Source: Pseudomarimonas arenosa
Lineage (GTDB): Bacteria > Pseudomonadota > Gammaproteobacteria > Xanthomonadales > Xanthomonadaceae
Length of the DNA stretch: 40,431 nt
Assembly: GCF_014841215.1 (NCBI RefSeq)
Contig: NZ_JACYTR010000043.1
Location: 1 to 40,431, forward strand
Reading direction: 5' to 3'
Position 1 is the first letter of the stretch, and each line of letters opens with the position of its first letter. This document shows positions 16,425 through 25,579 of the stretch, in pieces. Under the pieces are notes generated by a model that searched no databases, was not told where the DNA came from, and saw only the letters and a program-made list of their open reading frames with translations. The position numbers and the translations under genes are program-made.

Positions 16425-18047
16425 CTATTCGCCATCGGTTTCGCGCGGTAACTCAATGCAGAAGCGCGCTCCGCATGGGCTCGGTTCACACCAGACCCGT
16501 CCGCCGTGTAACTCGACGATGCCGCGGGTAATCGGCAATCCCAACCCGGTGCCGCCGCTGCCGGTGGCCACCGAACTCTGGGTGAAGGGCTCGAATACCG
16601 ACTCGCGTTCGGCTGCCGGCACACCCGGCCCCTGGTCGCTGACCGAGATCAACCAGGCGCGCGGCAACGACTCAAGCTCGCATTGCACGGCCGAACCTGG
16701 GGGCGCGAAGCGCAGCGCATTGGCGATCACATTGCGCAGGGCCTGCGCCAATCGCGCCTCATCTCCCAGCGCTGGCGCATGCGCTCGCCGTTTGCCGCGC
16801 AGTTGCAGCGACTTCTGTTCCATCGCCGGTTGAAACTCCTCCAGCACGCAGAGCAGGATAACGGCGAGATCAACTGGACCACGACTAAGCAGCAGTTTTC
16901 CCGCTTCAATCTTGGCGGTGTCGAGCAGGTCGTTGACCAGGCCAAGCAGCACGTCTCCTGAATGGCGAATCCGCTCCAGAAAGCGCATCCGCTGCTCCTG
17001 ACTCAGCTCTGCATCATCCTCGATCGCCAACTTGGTGAAGCCAAGGATGCTGTGCAAGGGTGTGCGCAGCTCATGCGACATCTTGGTCAGGAATTCGCTC
17101 TTGGCGCGACTGGCATGATCGGCCTGATCCTTGGCCGCCAGCAGCTGCGCGGTACGCTGCTCGACCCGCTGTTCGAGTTCTGCGTTAAGTTGGCGCAACC
17201 TTTCTTCCGCCATCACGCGATCGGTGACATCACGGTTCATGCCAACCCAGCGTTGCGGCTTGCCTTGCTCATCGAGCTGGACATAGCCATTGCCCTCGAT
17301 ATAGCGCAGCTCTCCATCGTTGCGTCGATAGATGCGGTAGAGGAACTGCTGAAATGGTCGCCCTTGGCGAAATGCTTTCCCCTCGGCATCCACTCGCGCA
17401 AGCTCGTCGGGGTGTACGCAGGCACGCCAGGTTTCGTGGCGACCATCAAATTCCTGCTCCGTGAAGCCAAATATGCGGCACATCTGCGCGTCCCAGGTCA
17501 GCTGCTGATGACTGAGATCGCGCTCCCAGATGCCATAGCCCGAGCCGGCCACGGCCAATGCCAGGCGGTTGTTGAGATCGGCTACCGCAGCCCTGCTCTG
17601 GCGCAGGGCCAGCTCCTGCGCCACCCGCTCGCTGATATCGCGCAGCACCACGGTAAACAGCGAAGCACCGTTCACCACGGTGTGCGAAATCGAGGCCTCG
17701 ACCGGAAACTGTTCGCCGTTCGCTCGCAGGGCACGAACCTGGCCGGGCCCGCGGATGCGCCGCGGCGGGGTGCGGCTTTCGGCAAACTGGCGCATCCACC
17801 CGGGATGTCGTTCGCGAACCTGCGGCGGGATAAAGCGCTCCATCGGCTGCCCCAGCACCTCAGCGCGCGGCACACCGAACATGGCTTCGGCGGCGGCATT
17901 GAAGATCATCACCCGACCGTCTGCATCGCAGGTGATGATGCCATCGAGGGCCGTTTCAACCACGCTGTACAGGCTCGGATCACAGGCCGGAATCGCCACC
18001 GCGGAGGCGCTGGGCTCACCGACCGGGTCTCTAAGCTCCGCCGCCAT
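16425..18047 (-). CDS. PAS-PAS sensor histidine kinase
   Basis: A 540-residue cytoplasmic kinase. Domains: PAS (about 25-140, with ALDGIITCDADGRVMIFN), a second PAS with PAC (about 160-280, containing YGIWERD), a coiled coil (about 280-320), HisKA with phosphoacceptor His325 in SHELRTPLHS, and HATPase_c with N-box NVIANALRFAP, G1 DQGPGVP, F-box FEPFTQS and G2 GGTGLGLPI. There is no membrane segment or receiver domain. The PAS domains could bind a cofactor or small ligand; none can be named. Start ATG 18047 has GAGAGAG upstream; a TTG at 18113 is a weaker option. The gene is divergent from the chemosensory operon, sharing a 207-bp upstream region. Partner regulator unknown. Confidence 0.85.
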   Translation of the reverse strand: MAAELRDPVGEPSASAVAIPACDPSLYSVVETALDGIITCDADGRVMIFNAAAEAMFGVPRAEVLGQPMERFIPPQVRERHPGWMRQFAESRTPPRRIRGPGQVRALRANGEQFPVEASISHTVVNGASLFTVVLRDISERVAQELALRQSRAAVADLNNRLALAVAGSGYGIWERDLSHQQLTWDAQMCRIFGFTEQEFDGRHETWRACVHPDELARVDAEGKAFRQGRPFQQFLYRIYRRNDGELRYIEGNGYVQLDEQGKPQRWVGMNRDVTDRVMAEERLRQLNAELEQRVEQRTAQLLAAKDQADHASRAKSEFLTKMSHELRTPLHSILGFTKLAIEDDAELSQEQRMRFLERIRHSGDVLLGLVNDLLDTAKIEAGKLLLSRGPVDLAVILLCVLEEFQPAMEQKSLQLRGKRRAHAPALGDEARLAQALRNVIANALRFAPPGSAVQCELESLPRAWLISVSDQGPGVPAAERESVFEPFTQSSVATGSGGTGLGLPITRGIVELHGGRVWCEPSPCGARFCIELPRETDGE

Positions 18048-18150
18048 GCGCTGCTCTCTCGTTTGGAGACAGCCGATACTAGCCGCAGATTCATCGATTA
18101 GCCCACTCTTCAAGTTTTAAAGCGGCAAATCGCGAGGCGACGGACGGTAG

Positions 18151-18179
18151 TTGCACCACATCAAAGTGATGATATTAAT
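18151..18179 (+). promoter_or_regulatory. Candidate promoter of the chemosensory operon
   Basis: TTGCAC (18151-18156) followed by 16-17 bp and TATTAA/ATTAAT (18173-18179) resembles a sigma-70 promoter about 75 bp before the STAS gene. The surrounding sequence is AT-rich relative to the rest (GATATTAATGATATC). It is inferred from pattern only. Confidence 0.35.
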
Positions 18180-18254
18180 GATATCGATGTTTCCTGAGGG
18201 CCAGTCGATGTCTCGATCACAGGTCGCGCCCGCCGCTAAATACGGGCTGCAGCG

Positions 18255-18548
18255 ATGAGCCAACCCTACGCGCTCCCTACCGAACTGGTGGTGCAGGCAG
18301 CGGCCGAGCTGCAGGGCGAGCTGCTGACCCGGCTTGCCTGCGCCCAAGGCGAGCTCGAAGTCGATGGCTCGGCGATTGAACTGATCGATGGCGCCGGACT
18401 GCAGTTGCTGCTGGCGGCGCAGAAAGAAGCCAGACGGCGCGGCCTGACATTGCGCCTGCGCCGTCCCTCGGCGGTGTTGCAGCGCACCTTGGGCCTGACC
18501 GGCCTGCGCGGTCGGTTTCCCCTGCTCGATGAAGGAACCGCGTCATGA
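18255..18548 (+). CDS. STAS-domain protein, first gene of the chemosensory operon
   Basis: A 97-residue single STAS domain (anti-sigma-factor-antagonist fold). The segment ELIDGAGLQLLLAAQKEA (42-59) is the typical STAS loop and helix. In SpoIIAA-like proteins the residue after ID is a phosphorylated Ser or Thr; here it is Gly46, so regulation by Ser phosphorylation is unlikely. The stop codon overlaps the cheA start (ATGA), so the two are translationally coupled. The position at the head of a che operon suggests a protein-protein interaction role in this pathway rather than sigma-factor control. The ribosome-binding site of ATG 18255 is weak. Confidence 0.75.
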   Translation: MSQPYALPTELVVQAAAELQGELLTRLACAQGELEVDGSAIELIDGAGLQLLLAAQKEARRRGLTLRLRRPSAVLQRTLGLTGLRGRFPLLDEGTAS

Positions 18549-20752
18549 ATCGGAGCAACAAGGAAGATGCCTACGCTCGCGCCCTGGAAACCTTTCACAT
18601 CGAAGCCCGCGACATGGTCCAGCAGATGGAGCAGTGCCTGCTCGCGCTGGAAGACGCGCCCAATGACAGCGACACCCTGAACGCCCTGTTTCGCAGCGTG
18701 CACACCATCAAGGGCTCGGCCGGCTTGTTCGCACTGGACGATCTGGTCCGCTTCAGCCATGAGGTCGAGACCGTGCTCGACCGCCTGCGCGCTGGCGCCC
18801 TTACTCTGAACGACCAGTTAAGCTCGCAACTGCTGCAATGCGCCGATCATATTGCCGATCTGCTCGATCATGCGCGTCAGGCGCCAGGGGCGGCGCTGCC
18901 GCCCGATCTGGCTGACGATGGCCAGGCCCTGCTGAAGTCCTTGCGCCCACTCAGTGGACTACCGACCACAGCCTCCAAACCTAGCCGTTCCACCGAACTG
19001 GTGGCAGTTGCCGTACCTGCGGTCTGGCATATCTCATTGCGCTTTGCTGCCGACAGTTTCTTGCATGGCATCGATCCGCTGGCCACGCTGCGCTATCTAG
19101 CCAGCCTGGGCGAGATCGAATTCGTCGAGACCTTCGATGCCCGCTTGCCGGCCCTGGCCGAGCTCAGCGCCGAAACCTGCTACCTCGGCTTTGAGTTGCG
19201 ACTACGCACCGAAGCCGATCAGGCCACCCTGGACGACGCCTTCGAGTTCATCCGCGACCAATGCGTGGTGCACTTGTTGCCGCCGAACACCAGCACCCAG
19301 GCCTATATCGCCCTGATTGAAGACTTGCCCGATGATGCCAGCCGGCTGGGCGAAATCCTGGTCGGTTGCGGCGCCGTTAGCGCTTCCGAACTGCATCGCG
19401 CACTCGCCAGCCAGCATAGCCAGGCGGCAGAATCCTCGGCTGCGGCGCCGCTGGGCGAGATCCTGATCGAACGAGGGGTTGAGCCCGAGCTGGTCGACGC
19501 CGCCCTGCGCAAGCAGAGCCGCACGCGCGAACAAGGCGAATCGAGCCGCTTCCTGCGTGTCGATGCCGACAAGCTCGATGCATTGATCAATGTGGTCGGC
19601 GAACTGGTGATCCTCAGTGCCGCTACCAAACTGCAGGCCGAAGCCAGCGGCGCCGGCCAACTGGTCGAGTCGAGTCAGCAGATGACCCGGCTGATCGAAG
19701 AGATCCGCAACGGCACCCTGGCCCTGCGGATGGTGCCGATCGGCGAGAGCTTCAGCAAATACAAGCGGGTGGTGCGCGATATCGCCAATGGCCTGGGCAA
19801 GGACGTACGGCTGGAGCTCGAGGGCCAGGACACCGAGCTGGACAAATCGGTGGTGGAGAAGATCGGCGACCCCTTGCTGCATCTGGTGCGCAATGCGCTC
19901 GATCACGGGTTGGAACTGCCGGCGCAGCGCCTGGCCGCAGGCAAGCCCGAACAAGGCCTGCTAAAGCTCAGTGCCTGGCACGATTCCGGCAGCATCGTGC
20001 TGCAGGTCCGCGACGATGGCCGTGGCATCGACACCGAGCGTGTACTCGCCAAGGCCCGCGAACGCGGGCTGCTGGCCGCCAATGCCAACCCCGGTCACGA
20101 CGAGATACTTAACCTGATCTTCGAACCGGGCTTTTCCACCGCCCAGCAGCTATCGGACCTATCCGGCCGTGGCGTCGGCATGGATGTGGTTAAACGCAAT
20201 ATCGAGGCCTTGCGCGGCAGCGTACAGATCGCCTCGCAGCGCGGCCGGGGCTGCTGCATGACGATTCGTCTGCCGCTCACCCTGGCCATCATCGACGGAT
20301 TCCTGGTGCGCTGCGCTGGCAGCAACTTTATCGTGCCGCTGGATCAGGTCGAGGAGTGCATCAGCGGTCAGGCTGGCTTGAGCCTGGATCACGCCTGCAC
20401 GGTGATCGAGCAACGCAATCGCCCACTACCGGTGCTGAGCATCAGTCGCTTGATGCATCTGCGCGGCGCATCCAGCCAACGGCCGAGCATCGTGGTGGTG
20501 CGCGACGGCGTGCGGCGCGCCGGGCTGCTGGTCGACCAGCTACTCGGTGAGCACCAGACCGTCATCAAACCTCTGAGCGAATTGTTCAGCCCGCTGCGCT
20601 GCCTGGCCGGGTCGACCATTCTCGGCTCGGGCGAAGTGGCCCTGATTCTCGACGTACCGGCCTTGATCGAACAGGCCAGTCAAGCGCACCGCGCCAGTCG
20701 CAATTCCCACACGGCCAGGCAGCGACTTGCCGCCGAGCCACAACCTGCCTGA
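18545..20752 (+). CDS. cheA: Chemotaxis histidine kinase CheA with MshEN-like linker
   Basis: A 735-residue CheA that phosphorylates receivers in response to the MCP. P1 (Hpt): SVHTIKGSAG with phosphorylated His53. A P2-position domain follows (about 158-245). Next come two MshEN-like motifs, RLGEILVGCGAVSASELHRA to Gln290 (267-290) and LGEILIERGVEPELVDAALR to Gln324 (303-324). P3 dimerisation (about 335-395); P4 ATPase with HLVRNALDHG, DDGRGID and GRGVGMDVVKRN; P5 CheW-like (about 590-715). No receiver is fused. The motifs are those that bind c-di-GMP in MshE-type proteins; the second is one residue shorter and the gap is longer, so binding is uncertain. It starts inside the STAS stop codon. 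Confidence 0.93.
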   Translation: MNRSNKEDAYARALETFHIEARDMVQQMEQCLLALEDAPNDSDTLNALFRSVHTIKGSAGLFALDDLVRFSHEVETVLDRLRAGALTLNDQLSSQLLQCADHIADLLDHARQAPGAALPPDLADDGQALLKSLRPLSGLPTTASKPSRSTELVAVAVPAVWHISLRFAADSFLHGIDPLATLRYLASLGEIEFVETFDARLPALAELSAETCYLGFELRLRTEADQATLDDAFEFIRDQCVVHLLPPNTSTQAYIALIEDLPDDASRLGEILVGCGAVSASELHRALASQHSQAAESSAAAPLGEILIERGVEPELVDAALRKQSRTREQGESSRFLRVDADKLDALINVVGELVILSAATKLQAEASGAGQLVESSQQMTRLIEEIRNGTLALRMVPIGESFSKYKRVVRDIANGLGKDVRLELEGQDTELDKSVVEKIGDPLLHLVRNALDHGLELPAQRLAAGKPEQGLLKLSAWHDSGSIVLQVRDDGRGIDTERVLAKARERGLLAANANPGHDEILNLIFEPGFSTAQQLSDLSGRGVGMDVVKRNIEALRGSVQIASQRGRGCCMTIRLPLTLAIIDGFLVRCAGSNFIVPLDQVEECISGQAGLSLDHACTVIEQRNRPLPVLSISRLMHLRGASSQRPSIVVVRDGVRRAGLLVDQLLGEHQTVIKPLSELFSPLRCLAGSTILGSGEVALILDVPALIEQASQAHRASRNSHTARQRLAAEPQPA

Positions 20753-20803
20753 ACCGCCGGCCCGACCCGGTACCCGCCGAATCGATTTCCGTGGAGATTC
20801 CCC

Positions 20804-22414
20804 ATGCTGAACAAACTGCGTGTTAGCACCCGCCTTGGCCTGCTGTCATCGATTTACATCCTGTTCCTGCTCGGCCTGGGCCTGTTCAGTCTGCAGCACC
20901 TGAATGCAGCACTGCACTCCATGGAGGGCCTGTATCACCATCACGTGGTGCCGCTGCGCGACCTGAAAGTGGTGGCCGATCTGTACGCGGTAAACATCGT
21001 CGATGCCACCCACAAGGCGCGCAATGGCAACCTGAGCTACGAAGAAGCGGAACGCGGTGTTGCGGAGGCCCTGCAGCAGATCGAACAGACTTGGACGCGC
21101 TATGCCAAAAGCGTCGAGAACCTGGAAGAACGGCAGCTGATTCAGGCCGCCGAGCAACTGCGCCAGGCCACCGATCAACCCATTGCGGCGCTGCGTCGCG
21201 CGCTGCTGGAGCAGGACCGTGCCGCTCTGGAGCGTTTCAGTATCCAGGAACTCTACCCGTTGATCGACCCCTTGTCGGCCAAACTGTCTGAACTGATCGA
21301 ACTGCAGCTCAGCAATGCCGAACGCGAATTCGCCGAGGCGCAGGCCGACTACAACGAAACCCGCAGCCGCTCGATGCTGGCGATGGCGATCGCGGTGCTG
21401 CTTGGCTTCGTGCTTTCCTTTCTGCTGGCACGCAGTATCACCAAGCCCCTCAATGAAGCGGTCAACGCAGCGCATCGGCTGGCCGAGGGCGACCTGACCG
21501 TCAGCATCCGCAAAGCCAAAGGACGCGATGAACCCAGCCAGCTGCTGGCGGCGATGCAGACCATGATCGAAAAGCTGGCCGGCACCATTGCCGGGGTGCG
21601 CGACTCGGCGCTGTCGCTGACCTCGGCCTCGGCCCAGGTCAATGCCACCGCGCAATCGATCTCGCAAAGCGCCACCGAACAAGCGGCCGGCGTCGAGCAA
21701 ACCAGCGCCTCAGTGGAACAGATGTCGGCCTCGATCGCGCAGAACACCGAAAACGCCAAGGTCACCGATGGCATGGCTGGCAAGGCGTCGAAGGAAGCGG
21801 TGGAAGGCGGCGAAGCGGTGACCCGCACCGTCGATGCGATGAAGCAGATTGCGGCCAAGATCGGCATCGTCGACGACATCGCCTACCAGACCAACCTGTT
21901 GGCCTTGAACGCGGCGATCGAAGCGGCGCGCGCCGGCGAGCATGGCAAGGGCTTTGCCGTGGTGGCGGCCGAAGTGCGCAAGCTGGCCGAGCGCAGCCAG
22001 GTCGCGGCGCAGGAAATCGGCGAGCTGGCCGGCACCAGTGTCACCGTGGCCGAACGCGCCGGCAAGCTGCTCGACGAAATGGTGCCGAGCATCCGCAAGA
22101 CCTCCGATCTGGTGCAGGAGATCACCGCCTCCTCGGAGGAACAGGCGGTCGGCGTCAAGCAGATCAATGCGGCGATGAACCAACTCAATCAGGCCACGCA
22201 ACAGAATGCTTCAGCGTCGGAGGAACTGGCGGCCACCGCCGAGGAGCTGTCCGGCCAGGCCGAGCAATTGCAGCAGCTGATCGAGTTCTTCAAGTTGCAG
22301 CGCCGCGACGAGGCCAGCCGCAGCGAACGCATCCAGCGCACGGCAACAAACAAGCTGCACACCCTGCCGGCTCTGGCCGAACCCAGCCTGGAAACACAGT
22401 TCGCCCGCTTCTGA
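20804..22414 (+). CDS. Methyl-accepting chemotaxis protein
   Basis: A 536-residue transmembrane chemoreceptor. TM1 is near residues 12-30 ([20 protein letters not shown]). A helical periplasmic four-helix-bundle domain (about 31-188) has [15 protein letters not shown] near its start, and TM2 is about 190-212 ([20 protein letters not shown]). HAMP follows ([20 protein letters not shown]), then a cytoplasmic signalling coiled coil with tip motif [20 protein letters not shown] (about 355-374) and flanking Glu/Gln adaptation regions. The tip contacts CheA and CheW. The C-terminus reads ETQFARF and lacks a canonical NWETF tether, although a degenerate tether is possible. Start ATG 20804 follows GGAGA. 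The ligand is unknown. Confidence 0.92.
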   Translation: MLNKLRVSTRLGLLSSIYILFLLGLGLFSLQHLNAALHSMEGLYHHHVVPLRDLKVVADLYAVNIVDATHKARNGNLSYEEAERGVAEALQQIEQTWTRYAKSVENLEERQLIQAAEQLRQATDQPIAALRRALLEQDRAALERFSIQELYPLIDPLSAKLSELIELQLSNAEREFAEAQADYNETRSRSMLAMAIAVLLGFVLSFLLARSITKPLNEAVNAAHRLAEGDLTVSIRKAKGRDEPSQLLAAMQTMIEKLAGTIAGVRDSALSLTSASAQVNATAQSISQSATEQAAGVEQTSASVEQMSASIAQNTENAKVTDGMAGKASKEAVEGGEAVTRTVDAMKQIAAKIGIVDDIAYQTNLLALNAAIEAARAGEHGKGFAVVAAEVRKLAERSQVAAQEIGELAGTSVTVAERAGKLLDEMVPSIRKTSDLVQEITASSEEQAVGVKQINAAMNQLNQATQQNASASEELAATAEELSGQAEQLQQLIEFFKLQRRDEASRSERIQRTATNKLHTLPALAEPSLETQFARF

Positions 22415-22423
22415 GCCCCAGCC

Positions 22424-22957
22424 ATGAATCAGCTCACTGCAGTCGCTCCCGGCCCGCTCGAACTCACCAGCGGTGAGGAGCAGTTCCTCACCTTTCAATG
22501 TGCCGGCGGCCAGTACGGCAGCAGCATCTTCGCGGTGAAGGAGATCATCCAGTACGGACAGGTCACTGACGTACCGCTGATGCCGGCCGAAATCCGCGGC
22601 GTGATCAACCTGCGCGGCCAGGTGGTGCCGGTGATCGACTTAGCTGTTCGTTTCGGCAGGCCGCCGGCCAGGATCTGCAAACGCTCGTGCATCGTCATCA
22701 TGGAAGTCGACCGGGGCGAGCGGACACAGGAGGTCGGTGTGCTGGTCGATGCGGTCAATGAGGTGATCAACATCGCGGCCGCCGAGATCAACCCGGCACC
22801 GCATTTCGGCACCCAGGTACGGGCCGACTTCATCCGCGGCGTGGCCACGCTCAATCAGCGTCTGGTCATTCTGCTCGATGTGCAACATACCTTCGACTTT
22901 ACCGAGCTCAGCGCAGCGGTGGCCGCGTTTAATCTCGAAGCGGAGCTGGTGTCATGA
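22424..22957 (+). CDS. cheW: Chemotaxis coupling protein CheW
   Basis: A 177-residue adaptor linking CheA to the receptor. The CheW fold is seen at about 18-165, with FLTFQCAGGQYGSSIFAVKE, the ligand-core motif IRGVINLRGQVVPVIDL (58-74), and VGVLVDAVNEVINI. A short N-terminal extension (1-17) precedes it. It starts 9 bp after the MCP stop and its stop overlaps the cheR start (ATGATG), so the genes are translationally coupled. No receiver is fused, so it is CheW and not CheV. Confidence 0.93.
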   Translation: MNQLTAVAPGPLELTSGEEQFLTFQCAGGQYGSSIFAVKEIIQYGQVTDVPLMPAEIRGVINLRGQVVPVIDLAVRFGRPPARICKRSCIVIMEVDRGERTQEVGVLVDAVNEVINIAAAEINPAPHFGTQVRADFIRGVATLNQRLVILLDVQHTFDFTELSAAVAAFNLEAELVS

Positions 22958-23811
22958 TGGCCAATCACTCAGCAGTCGGCGACACGCAGGAAATCAGCGA
23001 TGGCGAATTTCTGCGCTTCCGCCGCCTGCTGCAGCAACACGCCGGTATTGCCCTGTCGGACAACAAGAAGGCCCTGATTGCCAGCCGCTTGCAGAAGCGA
23101 TTGCACACCCTGGGCATCGGCTACAGCGATTATCTGCAGCAGATCGAACACCCTGCACAGACTGAAGAGCGGCAATGTGCAATTGAATTGCTCACCACCA
23201 ACGAAACCTATTTCTGGCGCGAGTCGGCCCACTTCGGCTTGCTGACCGAAGCCGCCCGCGGCGCGCAACAGGCCGGCCGCGAGTTTCGCGCCTGGAGCGC
23301 GGCCTGCGCGTCTGGCGAAGAGGTGTACAGCATGGCCATGGCATTGCAGAACCTGTGTGACCAGGGCCTTGGCCTGCGCTGGCAGATTCTCGGCAGTGAC
23401 ATCAGCATGCGCATGCTGCAACGCGCGGTTAAGGGTCACTACCCGCTGCAGCGCGCCCAGCAATTGCCGCGTGAACTGCTCAGCCGGTACTGCCTGCGCG
23501 GCACCGGCGAACAGCAGGGCAGCCTGCTGGTAGCACGCGAGCTGCGGCGCAATATCAGCTTTGCTGCGATCAATCTGATCGACGCGATGCCGCAGCTCGG
23601 CCGCTTCGATGCGATCTTTCTGCGCAATGTGCTGATCTATTTCGATGCCGAGACCAAACGTCGGGTGGTGCACAAGCTGATCAAGCATCTGCGCCCGGGC
23701 GGCCTGTTCTGTGTCGGCTTGGCGGAAAACCTCGGCACCCTGCTCGACGGCAGCATGGCCGGGCTGCAGTCGATCGCCCCCGGCGCCTACCGACTGAGCG
23801 AGCAGGAATGA
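22954..23811 (+). CDS. cheR: Chemotaxis protein methyltransferase CheR
   Basis: A 285-residue SAM-dependent methyltransferase that methylates Glu side chains of the MCP. The helical N-terminal domain (about 17-80) and the catalytic domain are complete. The SAM site includes AWSAACASGEEVYSMAMAL, an acidic residue after the next strand (ILGSDIS), and FDAIFLRNVLIYFD near the C-terminal half. No tetratricopeptide tail is present, so the single-domain CheR type is likely. The start is either of the adjacent ATG codons 22954/22957; I give 22954. The stop overlaps the cheD start by 4 nt. Confidence 0.93.
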   Translation: MMANHSAVGDTQEISDGEFLRFRRLLQQHAGIALSDNKKALIASRLQKRLHTLGIGYSDYLQQIEHPAQTEERQCAIELLTTNETYFWRESAHFGLLTEAARGAQQAGREFRAWSAACASGEEVYSMAMALQNLCDQGLGLRWQILGSDISMRMLQRAVKGHYPLQRAQQLPRELLSRYCLRGTGEQQGSLLVARELRRNISFAAINLIDAMPQLGRFDAIFLRNVLIYFDAETKRRVVHKLIKHLRPGGLFCVGLAENLGTLLDGSMAGLQSIAPGAYRLSEQE

Positions 23812-24356
23812 CCGTCTTGGCGCGCCAACCGGTCGAGCCGTTTGCAGCAGTGCCGTTTCAGCCCGGCCGCGCGCATCAGCTTGGCCCCGGCGACTGGATG
23901 GTCGGCCAGGGCAGCGGCACGGTGGAGACCCTGCTCGGCTCCTGCATCTGCCTCACCCTGTGGCATCCCAACACCCGACTCGGTGCCGCCTGCCACATCA
24001 TGCTGCCCGAACCTGGCCCGCACGCCGAGCAGGATGACCCACGCTACGCGCCGGCAGCTGTAAGCCATATGCTGCGCGAACTCCGTCGGCGCGGCGCCAA
24101 CCCACGCCAATGCCAGGCCAAACTGTTCGGCGGCGGCAAGATGTTCCACTGCAGCGGGCCGGATATTGGTCAGCGCAATATCGATGCCGTGCTCGACCTG
24201 CTGCAGCAGCAAGGCATGGCAGTGGCGGCTCAGTGCGTCGGTCGCGCCGGCTATCGGCGAGTCCGCTTCGACCTCAGCTCAGGCGCGGTGGAGCAACGTT
24301 TCGACAGCCTGCGCAGCATAGCCGATAGTTTCAGCAGCGAGCCGGGGCGCAGCTGA
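23808..24356 (+). CDS. cheD: Chemoreceptor glutamine deamidase CheD
   Basis: A 182-residue CheD that deamidates Gln to Glu on chemoreceptors. The catalytic residues are seen as [10 protein letters not shown] (Cys46) and [10 protein letters not shown] (His63), followed by the glycine-rich LFGGGKMF. The length fits the family, with a short N-terminal addition. It overlaps cheR by 4 nt at its start and cheB by one nucleotide at its end (TGATG). Confidence 0.92.
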   Translation: MTVLARQPVEPFAAVPFQPGRAHQLGPGDWMVGQGSGTVETLLGSCICLTLWHPNTRLGAACHIMLPEPGPHAEQDDPRYAPAAVSHMLRELRRRGANPRQCQAKLFGGGKMFHCSGPDIGQRNIDAVLDLLQQQGMAVAAQCVGRAGYRRVRFDLSSGAVEQRFDSLRSIADSFSSEPGRS

Positions 24357-25396
24357 TGCGCCCGACCGAGATCAAGGTGATGATCATCGACGACTCGGCC
24401 GTGGTGCGGCAGGTGCTGGGGGCGATGATCAACCAGGCGCCCGGCATGCGCCTGCTGGCGACCGCCAGCGATCCAATCGCCGCCCAGCCCAAGCTGTCGC
24501 TGGAATGGCCTGATGTAATCGTGCTCGATGTGGAAATGCCCAGGATGGACGGGGTCACCTTTCTGCGCCAGCTGATGGGCGAGCATCCGACCCCGGTGGT
24601 GATCTGCTCAACCCTGACCGAACACGGCACCGCCACCAGTCTGGAAGCGATGGCCGCTGGCGCAGTCGACGTGATCACCAAGCCCAGACTCGGCCTGAAG
24701 GATTTTCTCGCCGAGCAGGCCAGCTGTCTGTTGCAATCGATTCGCCAGGCCGCTCGCAGCCGGCCGCGCCTGCTGCGCCCGAGCCGCCCACCACCCGCGG
24801 TTTCAGCGCCACAGGCATTACCCAAGACCACCGACAAGGTGATCGCCATCGGCACCTCGACCGGCGGCACCCAGGCGTTGGAACTGGTGCTGACTGGATT
24901 GCCACGGGTGGTGCCGGGCATGGTGGTGGTGCAGCACATGCCAGAACGCTTCACCGCCGCGTTCGCCGCCCGGCTCGATTCGCTCTGCGCGGTCGAAGTG
25001 AAGGAAGCCGAACACGGCGATCGGGTGCTGCCCGGCCGGGTACTGATCGCGCCCGGCGGCCGGCACATGCGCCTGGCCCGCAGCGGTGCGCTGTATCGGG
25101 TGGAGATCAGCGACGGCCCGACGGTGAATCGGCACAAGCCCTCGGTCGATGTGCTGTTTCGTTCGGTGGCCCAGGCCGCCGGCCCCAATGCCACCGGCAT
25201 CCTGATGACCGGCATGGGTGACGACGGCGCCCGCGGCCTAAAGGAAATGCAGGCCCAGGGCGCCTACACCATTGCCCAGAACGAAGCCAGCTGCGTCGTG
25301 TTCGGCATGCCGCGCGAGGCGATTCGATTGCAAGCCGTGAATGAAGTGCTGCCGCTCGATCAGATCGCACCGGCTATCGGCCGGATTGCACTTTGA
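24356..25396 (+). CDS. cheB: Chemotaxis response regulator and protein-glutamate methylesterase CheB
   Basis: A 346-residue methylesterase that removes methyl groups from the MCP after phosphorylation by CheA. N-terminal receiver: IIDDS (Asp12, Asp13), phosphoacceptor Asp58 in VLDVEMP, and Lys109 in ITKP. A linker rich in Arg/Pro follows (about 134-156). The C-terminal esterase has catalytic triad Ser168 (GTSTGGT), His194 (VVQHMP) and Asp290 (GMGDDG), matching the known positions 164, 190 and 286 in the Salmonella protein. It is the last gene of the overlapping operon and the only receiver-containing protein within it. Confidence 0.95.
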   Translation: MRPTEIKVMIIDDSAVVRQVLGAMINQAPGMRLLATASDPIAAQPKLSLEWPDVIVLDVEMPRMDGVTFLRQLMGEHPTPVVICSTLTEHGTATSLEAMAAGAVDVITKPRLGLKDFLAEQASCLLQSIRQAARSRPRLLRPSRPPPAVSAPQALPKTTDKVIAIGTSTGGTQALELVLTGLPRVVPGMVVVQHMPERFTAAFAARLDSLCAVEVKEAEHGDRVLPGRVLIAPGGRHMRLARSGALYRVEISDGPTVNRHKPSVDVLFRSVAQAAGPNATGILMTGMGDDGARGLKEMQAQGAYTIAQNEASCVVFGMPREAIRLQAVNEVLPLDQIAPAIGRIAL

Positions 25397-25579
25397 TCTA
25401 TGGCTACTCACGCTCCTTGTGTCATCTTCTCACCGCGCCGGCAAGCCGCCGGGTGCTTGAACTTGAACAATTGGCTGGAAAGCCTGACTCTCAGAGCAAT
25501 GAGCGAATGCCCGAAACCATGAACGCCTGGCGCGAGCGACCGGCCTGCCGGTCATCGACGAAGCCTGGAGACCGAATCG

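Noticed and set aside
18141-18156. Possible sigma-54 promoter before the STAS gene
   Set aside because: GG and GC elements are present but one base too close together; the sigma-70-type pair nearby fits better.
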